Assembly (NCBI GenBank): GCA_913030605.1
Contig: CAJWEZ010000019.1
Location: 1 to 64,000 of the forward strand
DNA from: an uncultured Spirochaeta sp.
Lineage (GTDB): Bacteria > Spirochaetota > Spirochaetia > DSM-27196 > Alkalispirochaetaceae
Direction: 5' to 3'
Length of the DNA: 64,000 nt
The stretch's first letter is position 1, and each line of letters begins with the position of its first letter. A program made the position numbers and the translations under genes. Shown piece by piece: positions 15,090 through 23,890 of the stretch. Under the pieces are notes generated by a model. That model was given only the letters and a program-made list of their open reading frames with translations, made no database searches and was not told where the DNA came from.

Positions 15090-16736
15090 ATGTCGGCCCT
15101 TGACCGAATAAAGACAGATACTCCCCGCGGCGATCTCTTCGGAGGCCTCACCGCGGCGGTCGTTTCCCTGCCCATGGCCCTCACCTTCGGCGCCGTCTCC
15201 GGTGCCGGACCCCAGGCAGGATTGTACGGCGCGGTGCTGGTGGGACTCTTTGCCGCGATCTTCGGCGGCACCCGCACCCTGATCTCCGAGCCCACCGGTC
15301 CCATGACGGTGGTCATGACCGCGGTAATTACCCGCCTCGTTGCCAACAACCCCGAGAACGGTCTGGCGATGGCGTTCACGGTGGTCATGGTGGCAGGCGT
15401 GTTTCAAATGGTGCTTGGCGGCCTCAAACTGGGGCGCTACATCACCCTCATGCCCTACAGCGTGATCTCCGGGTTCATGTCCGGGATCGGCGTACTGCTC
15501 ATTCTGACGCAGGTCGCGCCGCTCCTTGGGCACGCCACGCCCCCCGGAGGCGCCCTGGGAACGATCACCGCCCTGCCGCGACTGGTGGCGGATGCCCATC
15601 CCCGGGAGCTTGTGCTGGCGGCGGTCTCACTGGCCGTGCTCTTCGCGATTCCCCGGCGACTGCGGCGGACCTTTCCTCCGCCGCTGGTGGCGGTCGTGGT
15701 GGGGACGCTGGTGGCGGTACTCGTGCTGCCCGCCGGCAGCTATCGGGCGATCGGATCGATCCCCATGGGCCTTCCTCGGATCGTGGTCCCCCATTTCACC
15801 GCCGGTCAGATCACGCGCGTGTTCATCGACGGTGGGATTCTGGCGGTCCTCGGCGCCATCGACTCACTCCTCACGGCGATGATCGCCGACAGCCTCACGC
15901 GGGAGCACCACGACTCCAACCGTGAGCTGATCGGACAGGGCATCGGCAACCTGTTCTCGGGGCTCTTCGGCGGACTGCCCGGCGCCGGCGCCACCATGGG
16001 CACGGTGGTCAACATCCAGTCCGGGGCCCGCAGTCCCCTTGCCGGTATCATCCGGTCGGTCGTTCTTCTGGTGATAATTCTGGCACTGGCGCCACTGCTC
16101 CAGGCGATCCCCATGGCGGTTCTCGCAGGGATCGCGGTAAAGGTCGGAGTCGACATCCTGGACTGGAGTTTCCTCGGTCGGGCCCACCGGATATCGACCT
16201 CCGCCACCGTGGTCATGTACGCCGTCCTCGCGATGACCGTGCTGGTCGACCTCATGGTCGCCGTGGGCGTCGGCGTGTTCATCGCGAACATCCTGACGAT
16301 CGAGCGACTCTCCAGCCTTCCGTCGATTCGGGTGACCACCGTTGACCCCGGCGGGGAGCCGGTCCTGACACCGGAGGAACGGGAGATTCTCGAGGCCGCC
16401 GAGGGGCGGATCGTGCTCTTTCATCTGAGCGGGCCCATGATTTTCGGCGTCGCCCAGGCGATCGCCCGCGAACACGCCGCCATGGACCGCAGCGGAGAGA
16501 TCCTGATCGTGGATCTCTCGGACGTATCCATGCTCGGCACCACCGTCGGGCTGGCGCTCGAAAACGTGATTCGCGACGCCCACGGCGCCGGAAAACCGGT
16601 CTACGTGGCCGGCGCCTCCACCGACACCCGTGAACGACTGCGACGCATCGGCGTCATGAACTCCGGCGTGGTGGAATGCGCGACCCGCACCGAAGCCCTC
16701 GCCGACGCCCGGTCGCGCCTCAGTCGACCGAGCTGA
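15090..16736 (+). CDS. SulP-family anion transporter with STAS domain
   Basis: This inner-membrane transporter of 548 residues has about 12-14 hydrophobic helices in residues 15-415 and a cytoplasmic STAS domain at about 430-540. The N-terminal region has DLFGGLTAAVVSLPMALTFG, a SulP hallmark. The STAS core includes LIVDLSDVSMLGTTVG. Family members import sulfate, bicarbonate or other anions with sodium or protons; the substrate cannot be set from sequence alone. Its 3' end overlaps the convergent fabF gene by 17 bp. No sulfate-assimilation or carbonic-anhydrase gene is next to it. Confidence 0.88.
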   Translation: MSALDRIKTDTPRGDLFGGLTAAVVSLPMALTFGAVSGAGPQAGLYGAVLVGLFAAIFGGTRTLISEPTGPMTVVMTAVITRLVANNPENGLAMAFTVVMVAGVFQMVLGGLKLGRYITLMPYSVISGFMSGIGVLLILTQVAPLLGHATPPGGALGTITALPRLVADAHPRELVLAAVSLAVLFAIPRRLRRTFPPPLVAVVVGTLVAVLVLPAGSYRAIGSIPMGLPRIVVPHFTAGQITRVFIDGGILAVLGAIDSLLTAMIADSLTREHHDSNRELIGQGIGNLFSGLFGGLPGAGATMGTVVNIQSGARSPLAGIIRSVVLLVIILALAPLLQAIPMAVLAGIAVKVGVDILDWSFLGRAHRISTSATVVMYAVLAMTVLVDLMVAVGVGVFIANILTIERLSSLPSIRVTTVDPGGEPVLTPEEREILEAAEGRIVLFHLSGPMIFGVAQAIAREHAAMDRSGEILIVDLSDVSMLGTTVGLALENVIRDAHGAGKPVYVAGASTDTRERLRRIGVMNSGVVECATRTEALADARSRLSRPS

Positions 16737-17961
16737 ACAGCAGCGAGCAGTTCTGCCCGCCGAACCCGAAGGAGTTGGAGATCGCTGCCCGCACCCGTCC
16801 CTCACGGGCGGTGTTGGGCACATAGTCCAGATCGCACTCGGGGTCCGGCGTCTCATAGTTGATCGTCGGCGGCATCACCTGGTGACGGAGGGTAAGCACC
16901 GTCGCCGCGGCCTCAATGGCACCGGCCGCTCCCAGCGTGTGCCCGAGCATCGACTTGGTGGAACTCACCGCGACGCGGTCGGCGTCCGCACCAAGCGCGC
17001 GGTGGATCGCCGCTGTCTCGGTTCGGTCGTTCGCCGACGTGGAGGTTCCGTGGGCGTTGATGTAGTCCACCCCGTCGGTTCCGACACCGGCGTCCTTCAT
17101 CGCCATCGTCATCGCCGCGGCGGCGGCCGCGCCGTCCGGTTCCGGAATCGCAATGCTGTAGGCGTCGGCGGTCATCCCGGCCCCATCCAGATATGCCAGA
17201 ATATCCGCCCCGCGGCGGCGGGCGTCCTCTTCGCGTTCGAGTACCAGCATCGCCGCGCCTTCGCCGATCAGGAATCCGTCGCGGCCGGCGTCAAAGGGAC
17301 GGGATGCGTGGGCGGGGTCGTCGTTCCGCCGCGTGAGCACCCCCATGCACCCGTAGGCGTTTACCGTCAGCGGCCGGATCGCCGCCTCGGCGCCGCCGGC
17401 AACCATGATATCGGCGGCACCGCTGCGAATGAGCATCGCCGCCATCGCCAGGGCGTGGGCGCCCGAAGAACACGCCGTGGCAACACCGAGGTTCGGTCCC
17501 GAGATGCCAAGGTCGATCCCCACGTTGGCGGAGGACATGTTCGGAATGATGAGCGGGACCGCCAGCGGAAACCCGTTCCCGGGGCCCTTCTCCATGAGGA
17601 TGCGGTGCTGCTCCTCGAGGTTCTCGTAGTCCCCGGCGGCGGTTCCCACGACCACGCCGGCGCGGTCGCGCGCCTGCTCCGCCAGATCGATCCCGGCGTG
17701 GGCTACCGCCTGGAGCGCCGCGTACGATGCCATCTGGGAAAACCGCGCCATGCGTCGCGTCCGCTTCCGTCCGAGAACCGGTGAGGGATCGAAATCCTTG
17801 ATCTCCGCCGCGATGCGGCTGATGTGGCCCTCCGCGTCAAACCCCTCGATGGGGGCGCCGGCGGACCGTCCGGCTGAGAGGCCCTCCCAGAGCGCCTCGG
17901 GGGTGTGACCGAGCGCTGTACACACGCCCAGTCCCGTCACTGCGATTCTGCCGTCCTTCAT
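16720..17961 (-). CDS. fabF: beta-ketoacyl-ACP synthase II
   Basis: This 413-residue condensing enzyme elongates acyl-ACP with malonyl-ACP in fatty acid synthesis. The Cys-His-His triad is visible: Cys in TACSSGAH, His in NAHGTST and His in GHTLGAAG. It has the normal family length and the usual C-terminal FGFGGQN. It stands alone here rather than in a fab cluster, and ends 17 bp inside the convergent SulP gene. A polyunsaturated or secondary-lipid role cannot be excluded, but the sequence looks like a standard FabF. Confidence 0.93.
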   Translation of the reverse strand: MKDGRIAVTGLGVCTALGHTPEALWEGLSAGRSAGAPIEGFDAEGHISRIAAEIKDFDPSPVLGRKRTRRMARFSQMASYAALQAVAHAGIDLAEQARDRAGVVVGTAAGDYENLEEQHRILMEKGPGNGFPLAVPLIIPNMSSANVGIDLGISGPNLGVATACSSGAHALAMAAMLIRSGAADIMVAGGAEAAIRPLTVNAYGCMGVLTRRNDDPAHASRPFDAGRDGFLIGEGAAMLVLEREEDARRRGADILAYLDGAGMTADAYSIAIPEPDGAAAAAAMTMAMKDAGVGTDGVDYINAHGTSTSANDRTETAAIHRALGADADRVAVSSTKSMLGHTLGAAGAIEAAATVLTLRHQVMPPTINYETPDPECDLDYVPNTAREGRVRAAISNSFGFGGQNCSLLFSSVD

Positions 17962-18032
17962 GGTTCAATACTATGCCGTACCGGGACCGTCCGAGACAAC
18001 GGCCGATCGCCGCGGCAGACCGGTTCCGGCAC

Positions 18033-18054
18033 CGGGTCGGCATCGGGTCGGCAT
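18033..18054. repeat. 11-bp perfect tandem repeat
   Basis: CGGGTCGGCAT is present twice in tandem (18033-18043, 18044-18054) in the gap between the ABC operon's last gene and fabF. No promoter for fabF is obvious here. Confidence 0.7.
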
Positions 18055-18063
18055 CGGCGGCCG

Positions 18064-19149
18064 TCAGGCGCTGCGTTTCCGGAACCGCGCCGATGCCAGC
18101 AGGATGATCCCTGCGCCGAAGCCCGCAAGGGCGGCAAACTGCTGCCACAGTTCCACGAGCCCCGCCCCCTTCAGGAAGATGCCCCGAATGATCACCAGGT
18201 AGTACCGCAGCGGAAACACGTAGGTCGTCCAGCGAATCGCCGGCGGCATGCTCTCCACGGGAAACGCAAAACCCGACAGGAAGAACATCGGGATCATGAC
18301 GAAGAACGAGGCGGTGAGCATCGCCTGCTGCTGGTTTTCGGCAACCGTGGAAATCAACAGCCCCAGCCCCAGCGTACTCGCCAGGAAGAGCAGGGAGGCG
18401 GCAAACAGCAGGAGCACGCTCCCGCGGAACGGCACCCCGAACACCACCTGCGACACCGCGAGAACCAGCGCCACGTCCACCACGCCGATGATCACGAACG
18501 GGATCAGCTTCCCGATCACCATCTGCCGGGCGGAGATCGGTGTGACGTTCAACTGTTCGAGCGTCCCCAGCTCTTTCTCCTTCACGATCGCAAGCGACGA
18601 CAGCACCATCGTCACCAGCATGAGAAGGATCGCCAGGATGCCGGGGACCATGAAGTTGCGCGTCTCCAGTGAGGGGTTGAACCACACCCGGGAGCGGACC
18701 TCCACCGGCGCCGTACGGCCCGAGGCCGCGGCGACCACGCCCTGTACGTAGTTGAGGGCCGCGGTGCCCACGGTGGAGTTGGTGCCGTCGATGAGGACCT
18801 GCAGCTGACCGGCGAGCCCGCCGTGCCGGTCGGCGGAAAACCCGCGAGGTATCACGATGACCACGTCCACGGTCCCGGCCATGAGCGCCGCCTCGATCTC
18901 CGCCGGTGTCGAAAGATCCGGCCCACGGTCGAAGTACTCGCTGGCAAAGAACCGTTCCTGGAGATCCCTGCTCATCGAGGTCGTGTCGCGGTCGACGATC
19001 GCCGTGGGCAGGTGCCGAACGTCGAGATTGGCGGCGAACCCGAGGAGCACCAGCTGCAACACCGGCGCCACGAAAATGAGCGGGAGCATTTTTCGATCCC
19101 GGCTGAGCTGAAGAAACTCTTTTCTGATCAGGTATCCGAAGACCCTCAT
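18064..19149 (-). CDS. ABC-2 type permease (YbhR/YbhS-like), second copy
   Basis: This 361-residue membrane permease belongs to an exporter. One helix lies at about 20-40, a long periplasmic domain at about 45-165, and five helices at about 170-355 include the ABC-2 signature EKELGTLEQLNVTPIS. Upstream, the start overlaps the first permease gene by 4 nt. The start at 19149 (MRVFGYLIRKEF) matches the N-terminus of its neighbour; farther upstream codons lie inside that gene. With its homologue at 19146-20273 it should form a heterodimeric channel. Confidence 0.9.
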   Translation of the reverse strand: MRVFGYLIRKEFLQLSRDRKMLPLIFVAPVLQLVLLGFAANLDVRHLPTAIVDRDTTSMSRDLQERFFASEYFDRGPDLSTPAEIEAALMAGTVDVVIVIPRGFSADRHGGLAGQLQVLIDGTNSTVGTAALNYVQGVVAAASGRTAPVEVRSRVWFNPSLETRNFMVPGILAILLMLVTMVLSSLAIVKEKELGTLEQLNVTPISARQMVIGKLIPFVIIGVVDVALVLAVSQVVFGVPFRGSVLLLFAASLLFLASTLGLGLLISTVAENQQQAMLTASFFVMIPMFFLSGFAFPVESMPPAIRWTTYVFPLRYYLVIIRGIFLKGAGLVELWQQFAALAGFGAGIILLASARFRKRSA

Positions 19150-20273
19150 GCCAGGACGCTCCTCGTCCTCAGCCGGACGACCCCGGCGGTCACCGTTACC
19201 ACGGAAAACGCCATCAGGAACACGAGATCGGGCCAGAAGACGCCCACGCCGGCGCCCTTGAGCATGATCGCGCGGAGGGCGGCGATATAGTACCGCGCCG
19301 GCACGATGTAGGTGACCGCCTGGATGACCAGCGGCATGTTGCGGATCGGAAAGATGAACCCCGAGAGGATGAACGCGGGGAGGAACGTCACCAGGATCGA
19401 GATCATGAACGCCACCTGCTGAGTGTCGGCGATCGACGAGATCAGGATCCCGAGCCCCAGGGAGGCAAAGAGGAACAGCACCGTTCCCGTGGCCAGCCAC
19501 AGGACGCTTCCCGCGACCCCCACGCCGAACATCAGCCACCCCGCCAGAAAGATACCCGCGGCGATCACCACCGAGATCACGATGTATGGGATCGTCTTCC
19601 CGATGATCAGCGCGACCGGACGCATGGGGGATGCCGAGATCTGCTCGAGGGTTCCCAGTTCCTTCTCCCGAACCAGGGACAGCGCGGTGGAGATAACCGC
19701 CGTGATCACCAGGATAAAGGCCACCAGCCCGGGAATGAGGTACCGATTGCTCTCCAGTTCCGGGTTGAACCACACCCGGGGGCGTTCCTCGACCGGGGCC
19801 ACGGCGCCGGCCGGCGCGCGCCCCCCGGCGGCCACACGATCTGCCACCGTCCCTGTCACGACGGCCTGCATGTATCCCTGGAGCGCCGAGGCGGTCGTAC
19901 CGTTGGTCCCGTCCACCAGGAGCTGTACCCCCGGACGCTCACCGCGCCCGAAATCGCGCGAAAACCCCTGCGGAATCACGACCGCGCCCAGAATCTCCCC
20001 GTGCATGAACAGGTCACGCAGGTCGGTCGGCGAATGCGGCCGGTAGCGGATGTCAAAGTACTCCGGGGAGGCGGCAAACGCCGCCACAATCGCGCGGCTG
20101 TCGGCACTGTGATCCAGGTCCACGATCGCCAGGGAGGCGTTCCGGACGTCGAGGCTCACGGCGTACCCGAACATGAGCAGGAGAAAGAGCGGCAGAAACA
20201 CCAGAACCCCCAGCGTTCTCCGGTCCCGCCCGATCTGGTGAAACTCCTTCCGGACAACGGCGGCGACGCTCAC
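19146..20273 (-). CDS. ABC-2 type permease (YbhR/YbhS-like), first copy
   Basis: This 375-residue permease has the same layout as its neighbour: an N-terminal helix (about 20-40), an extracytoplasmic domain (about 45-180) and five C-terminal helices. The motif EKELGTLEQISASPMR is typical of YhiH/YbhR-type drug or lipid exporters. It overlaps both adjacent genes by 4 nt. Part of the TetR-HlyD-ATPase-ATPase-permease-permease operon (18064-23746), it probably exports a hydrophobic or toxic compound. Confidence 0.9.
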   Translation of the reverse strand: MSVAAVVRKEFHQIGRDRRTLGVLVFLPLFLLLMFGYAVSLDVRNASLAIVDLDHSADSRAIVAAFAASPEYFDIRYRPHSPTDLRDLFMHGEILGAVVIPQGFSRDFGRGERPGVQLLVDGTNGTTASALQGYMQAVVTGTVADRVAAGGRAPAGAVAPVEERPRVWFNPELESNRYLIPGLVAFILVITAVISTALSLVREKELGTLEQISASPMRPVALIIGKTIPYIVISVVIAAGIFLAGWLMFGVGVAGSVLWLATGTVLFLFASLGLGILISSIADTQQVAFMISILVTFLPAFILSGFIFPIRNMPLVIQAVTYIVPARYYIAALRAIMLKGAGVGVFWPDLVFLMAFSVVTVTAGVVRLRTRSVLA

Positions 20274-21214
20274 CGGTCCCCTCCTTCGATCTCACGCTGT
20301 ATCACGTGAATAAACACGTCCTCGAGCGACGGCACGATCGGTGACACCGCCGTGACCTCCACGCCGGCATCGGAGAGGGTTCTGCGGATCCGCTCGGCTG
20401 CATCGCCGGCGTGGTCGTCGATACCGACGTGCACCGCCCGCCCGAAAATCGAACTCTCGATCACCCACGGCTGTCCGCGCAGTTTCGCCAGGGCGTCGGT
20501 GGCGGTGGGGCTGTCGACCCGCCACATCCGGTGGGGGATCTGCTCCCGCTTGAGCGCCGAGGGACTGCCCTGGGCGACGATGCGCCCGGCGTGCATCAGG
20601 CAGACGTCGTTGCAGAACTCCGCCTCGTCCAGATAGTGGGTGGTCACCAGGACCGTGGTGCCGTCGTCGGCGAGGTCGTTGATCAGGTCCCAGAACTCAC
20701 GCCGCGACACCGGGTCCACGCCGCCGGTGGGCTCATCGAGGAACAGCACAGCCGGACGGTGCAGGACGGCACAGCCCAGAGCCAGACGCTGCGCCCAGCC
20801 CCCGGAAAGCTGCGCCGCCAGCGTGTCTTCTCGCCCCTCAAGCCCGGCCATCTCCAGAACCCAGGACATCCGCCGGCGGATCTCCGCCGCCGACAGGCCG
20901 TAGGCGCCGCCGAAGAACGTGATGTTCTCGGCGACGGTGAGGTCCCGGTACAGTGAAAACGCCTGGGACATGTAGCCGATGTTGCGGCGAATCTTCTCCG
21001 GCTGGCGGTTGATGTCGAAGCCCGCTACCGTGCCGGTGCCGTCGCTGGACTGAAGCAGTCCGCACAGCATGCGAATCGTCGTGCTCTTGCCGGCGCCGTT
21101 GGCTCCGAGCAGACCGAAGATCGTCCCGGCCTCAACCGAGAAGGAGATGTCGTCCACGGCGGTGAAACTCCCGAACCGCCGGGTCAGATGATCGCCGGAG
21201 ATCGCCACGCTCAT
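20270..21214 (-). CDS. ABC transporter ATPase (second of two)
   Basis: This 314-residue ATPase has Walker A GANGAGKST (near 36), signature LSGGWAQRL and Walker B LFLDEPTGGVD, plus a C-terminal DrrA-like extension after about 225. In E. coli YbhF the two ATPase halves are one polypeptide; here they are separate genes (20270 and 21211) overlapping by 4 nt. It should energise the paired ABC-2 permeases downstream. Confidence 0.92.
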   Translation of the reverse strand: MSVAISGDHLTRRFGSFTAVDDISFSVEAGTIFGLLGANGAGKSTTIRMLCGLLQSSDGTGTVAGFDINRQPEKIRRNIGYMSQAFSLYRDLTVAENITFFGGAYGLSAAEIRRRMSWVLEMAGLEGREDTLAAQLSGGWAQRLALGCAVLHRPAVLFLDEPTGGVDPVSRREFWDLINDLADDGTTVLVTTHYLDEAEFCNDVCLMHAGRIVAQGSPSALKREQIPHRMWRVDSPTATDALAKLRGQPWVIESSIFGRAVHVGIDDHAGDAAERIRRTLSDAGVEVTAVSPIVPSLEDVFIHVIQREIEGGDR

Positions 21215-22146
21215 GCCGACTCCTCCCGCGACAGGAGCGAGATGTACAGATTCTCCAGGGTCGGCACCGACCGGCGGACCGATTCCGGGACGATTCCGTT
21301 GGCCTCGAGGAACGCCGCGATCGGGGCGTCGGATCCCTCGCGGAATCGCAGGTGAAGACGGTCCCCCTGCGCCTGGACCTCCAGCAGCCCGGCCAGCCCG
21401 GCGTCCGACGCGGTCAGCAGGCGGCGCGCCCGCCGCGCGTCGGTGGTGACCACCTCGTAGAGGTCACCGGGGACACGCTCCCTGATCTCGTCGGGGGTTC
21501 CCACCGCCAGGAAGCGCCCGTCCCGGAGCAGACCGACGCGCTGGCAACGTTCCGCCTCATCGAGGTACGGCGTTGCCACCACGATCGACAGTCCCTCCGC
21601 GAGCAGGCGCCCCAGGATGAGCCAGAAGTCTCGGCGGGAGACGGGATCGACACCGGTGGTGGGCTCGTCCAGCAGGATGATCTCGGGCTGGTGGATGAGT
21701 GAACACGCGAGAGCCAGTTTCTTCTTCATGCCGCCCGACAACCGCCCCGCGAGACGCGTCCGGAACGGCGTGAGGCGGGTAAACTCCAGCAGTTCGTCGC
21801 GCCGCCTTCGAAAGTCCCGGACGCCGTAGATCTCGGCAAAGAAGGCGAGATTCTCGTCCACGGAGAGGTCTCCGTACAGCGAAAACCCCTGCGCCAGGTA
21901 GCCGATCCGCCGCTTGAGGCTGCGGCTGTGGCGACGGATGCGATCCCCGAGGAGCGACAACTCTCCCGCGTCGGGGCGAATGACCCCCGCCAGTATCCGC
22001 AGCGTCGTCGTCTTGCCCGCCCCGTCGGGGCCGACAAGGGCGAACATCTCGCCGTGGCGTGCGGTAAGGTCCAGACCATCGAGAGCGCGGGTTTCCCCAA
22101 AGCGCTTGGTGAGTCCCCCGGCGGCGATCGCGACCTCGGCGTTCAT
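21211..22146 (-). CDS. ABC transporter ATPase (first of two)
   Basis: This 311-residue ATPase has Walker A GPDGAGKTT, signature LSGGMKKKLALA, Walker B ILLDEPTTGVD and a switch His region. It aligns with the N-terminal half of YbhF-type proteins and overlaps both the HlyD gene upstream and the second ATPase gene downstream by 4 nt. All catalytic motifs look intact in both ATPases, so two functional sites are expected. Confidence 0.92.
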   Translation of the reverse strand: MNAEVAIAAGGLTKRFGETRALDGLDLTARHGEMFALVGPDGAGKTTTLRILAGVIRPDAGELSLLGDRIRRHSRSLKRRIGYLAQGFSLYGDLSVDENLAFFAEIYGVRDFRRRRDELLEFTRLTPFRTRLAGRLSGGMKKKLALACSLIHQPEIILLDEPTTGVDPVSRRDFWLILGRLLAEGLSIVVATPYLDEAERCQRVGLLRDGRFLAVGTPDEIRERVPGDLYEVVTTDARRARRLLTASDAGLAGLLEVQAQGDRLHLRFREGSDAPIAAFLEANGIVPESVRRSVPTLENLYISLLSREESA

Positions 22147-23159
22147 TGGGTGAACACCGCCTCGGCCGGCATGCCGATCTTGAACACCCCGTCGGGATTA
22201 TCGATCTCGACGTCGACGGCATACACAAGCTGCGCGCGGGCGTCGGCGGTCTGGACGTTCCGCGGCGTGAACTCGGCTTCCTCGGCGATTCCGGCAACGC
22301 GTCCGCTGAACGTGCGGTCGGTCACGCCGTCGGCGCGGACGGTGACCGCGGCACCGAGCTCCACCTCCGCCAGTCGCGGCTCCGGCACATACACCGTGAG
22401 CGTGACCGTTGAGAGGTCGGCCAGAATGAACAGCGGCGTTCCGGGGGCAACAAATTCCCCTGCCTGGTGAAGCCGCTCGATCACCGTACCGTCGCGCGGA
22501 GCGCGAATGACCGCCTCCCGGACCTGCCGTTGGATTCGCGCCACGGCGGCATCGGCCTCCGCCACCTGAGCCCGCGCCGCCTCGATCTCCTGATCCCGGG
22601 GCAGGTCCCGCACCCGGGCAAGCTGCGCCTCCGCCGCGTCCACCCGCGTCTGCGCCTGGTGGTACTGCGTCTCCACCCGGTCGAGCTCACTGGGCGTGGA
22701 ACTCCCCGCCTCGTGGAGGTTGCGGATGCGTTCGTAGTTGCGTTCGGCGAGACGCAGCGCCTCCCGTGCCTCGGCAAGGCCGGCCTCCGCCTGCCGGATA
22801 TCCTCCGGTCGGGCACCGGCGGTGAGCAGGTCCCGTTGCGCCACCGCCGCCGCGCGCCGCTGCCGCGCCTGTTCCAGCTGCAGCTGCAGGTCCTCGTCGT
22901 CGAGGCGCGCGAGTTCCTGATCAGCGGACACGCGATCGCCCTCCCGGACCATGATCTCCAGAACCTCTCCCTGCGTGCGCGCCGCGATCGCGATCTCGTC
23001 GGCCTCAACCGTCCCGGACCCCTGGAGCGCCACGGGACCGCGACTGCAGCCAACCAGCGCCGCCGTCACCACCACGGCCCCCAGAGAGAGGCGGGGAGAA
23101 AAGCCGGTCCTGGGCGGCGCCGTCCGCCGGGCCCTGAATATGCGGTGCAGTAGTTTCAT
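22143..23159 (-). CDS. HlyD/YbhG-family membrane fusion protein
   Basis: This periplasmic adaptor of 338 residues has a basic N-terminus and a hydrophobic stretch (about 24-38) ending in ALVGCS, so it is probably a lipoprotein or single-pass anchor. A lipoyl-like half-motif, QGEVLEIMVREGDRV, precedes a long coiled coil (about 75-200, rich in Arg, Ala, Glu and Gln). A second lipoyl half, APRDGTVIERLHQAGE, and a beta-barrel domain follow. It should link the ABC-2 permeases to an outer-membrane exit channel, which is not encoded nearby. Confidence 0.9.
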   Translation of the reverse strand: MKLLHRIFRARRTAPPRTGFSPRLSLGAVVVTAALVGCSRGPVALQGSGTVEADEIAIAARTQGEVLEIMVREGDRVSADQELARLDDEDLQLQLEQARQRRAAAVAQRDLLTAGARPEDIRQAEAGLAEAREALRLAERNYERIRNLHEAGSSTPSELDRVETQYHQAQTRVDAAEAQLARVRDLPRDQEIEAARAQVAEADAAVARIQRQVREAVIRAPRDGTVIERLHQAGEFVAPGTPLFILADLSTVTLTVYVPEPRLAEVELGAAVTVRADGVTDRTFSGRVAGIAEEAEFTPRNVQTADARAQLVYAVDVEIDNPDGVFKIGMPAEAVFTQ

Positions 23160-23746
23160 CGGTGTTCCTCCTTCACCAGGACCCCTTCGGTGATAACGAT
23201 GCGCACGTGTTCGATCAGCTCTCCCGGGGCGATTTCGAGTTCCATGAGTCCGTCGGGGGTCAGCAATCGCTCGGCGATCGCCAAAACCATTTCGGCGACC
23301 AGCCGGGGCTTGACGTCGCCCCGGACCGCTCCCTGCGCCTGGGAACGGGCCACGCGATCCTGGAGACGGCTAAAGACCTGCTCCCGCCGGAACGTCTGCA
23401 TCTCGTCCCACAGCTCCGGTGTGTGGCGCGCGAGATCCGTCAGAAACGGTCGCGACACGCCGTAGAGTTCGCGGCTCACCAGCATCATGTGGTCGGTGAG
23501 CGGGTCGAATCCGCCGGCGCCGGTGGCATCGTCGAGGCGCGCGAGCTGGTCCTCGATGCGGGCCAGTTTCCGCCGCACGACCGCCCGCACCAGCTCCTGC
23601 TTGCTCCCGAACTCCTGGTACACGGTTTTCTTGCTCATCCCCACCGACGCGGCGATCTCGTCGGTGGTCACGCGGCTGAAGCCCATGGTGAGAAAAAGCG
23701 GTTCGACCTGGTCCAGGATCCGGTTTCGTCGTTCGTGTTCCATCAC
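23156..23746 (-). CDS. TetR-family repressor of the export operon
   Basis: This 196-residue regulator has an N-terminal TetR helix-turn-helix (about 8-52, with TTDEIAASVGMSKKTVYQEFGSK split over the recognition helix) and an all-helical ligand domain. It is the first gene of the operon and overlaps the HlyD gene by 4 nt. Its promoter contains an inverted repeat over the -10 box, which suggests autoregulation relieved by an exported compound. The start is GTG 23746 or ATG 23743; both are within 10 nt of the -10 box. Confidence 0.9.
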   Translation of the reverse strand: MMEHERRNRILDQVEPLFLTMGFSRVTTDEIAASVGMSKKTVYQEFGSKQELVRAVVRRKLARIEDQLARLDDATGAGGFDPLTDHMMLVSRELYGVSRPFLTDLARHTPELWDEMQTFRREQVFSRLQDRVARSQAQGAVRGDVKPRLVAEMVLAIAERLLTPDGLMELEIAPGELIEHVRIVITEGVLVKEEHR

Positions 23747-23749
23747 TGG

Positions 23750-23764
23750 GTTCGTTATACGAAC
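23750..23764. promoter_or_regulatory. operator-like palindrome in the TetR promoter
   Basis: GTTCGT and ACGAAC (23750-23764) form an inverted repeat with a 3-bp centre that overlaps the -10 box. A further half-site, ACGAAC, follows at 23763-23768 shifted by 4 bp. Probable TetR autoregulatory operator. Confidence 0.6.
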
Positions 23765-23783
23765 GAACGAGGTCTCGGGTCAA
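23754..23783 (-). promoter_or_regulatory. promoter of the TetR-HlyD-ABC operon
   Basis: On the minus strand TTGACC (23778-23783) and TATAAC (23754-23759) are 18 bp apart. Start codons follow at 7-10 nt with no Shine-Dalgarno sequence. Confidence 0.65.
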
Positions 23784-23785
23784 GA

Positions 23786-23813
23786 GGAAACTATATCAGT
23801 TTCCATAGTTTCC
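23786..23813. promoter_or_regulatory. three GGAAACT half-sites in a divergent promoter region
   Basis: GGAAACT (23786-23792) is inverted relative to AGTTTCC at 23798-23804 and again at 23807-23813. The cluster lies between the TetR -35 box and the GGDEF gene promoter, and could be an operator for either unit. Confidence 0.45.
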
Positions 23814-23852
23814 GCCGAATCGGTACGGGGTGGTCGGCAACCACGAAAAAGC

Positions 23853-23881
23853 TTGCAGCGGTGAAAATTTATTCGTAGTTT
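23853..23881 (+). promoter_or_regulatory. promoter of the GGDEF gene
   Basis: TTGCAG (23853-23858), a 17-bp AT-rich spacer and TAGTTT (23876-23881) precede the ATG at 23891 by 9 nt. Confidence 0.5.
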
Positions 23882-23890
23882 GTGAAGCTC

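Noticed and set aside
19150-19773. Upstream extension of the second ABC-2 permease
   Set aside because: It lies inside the first permease gene in another frame. The ATG at 19149 with a 4-nt overlap explains the operon layout.
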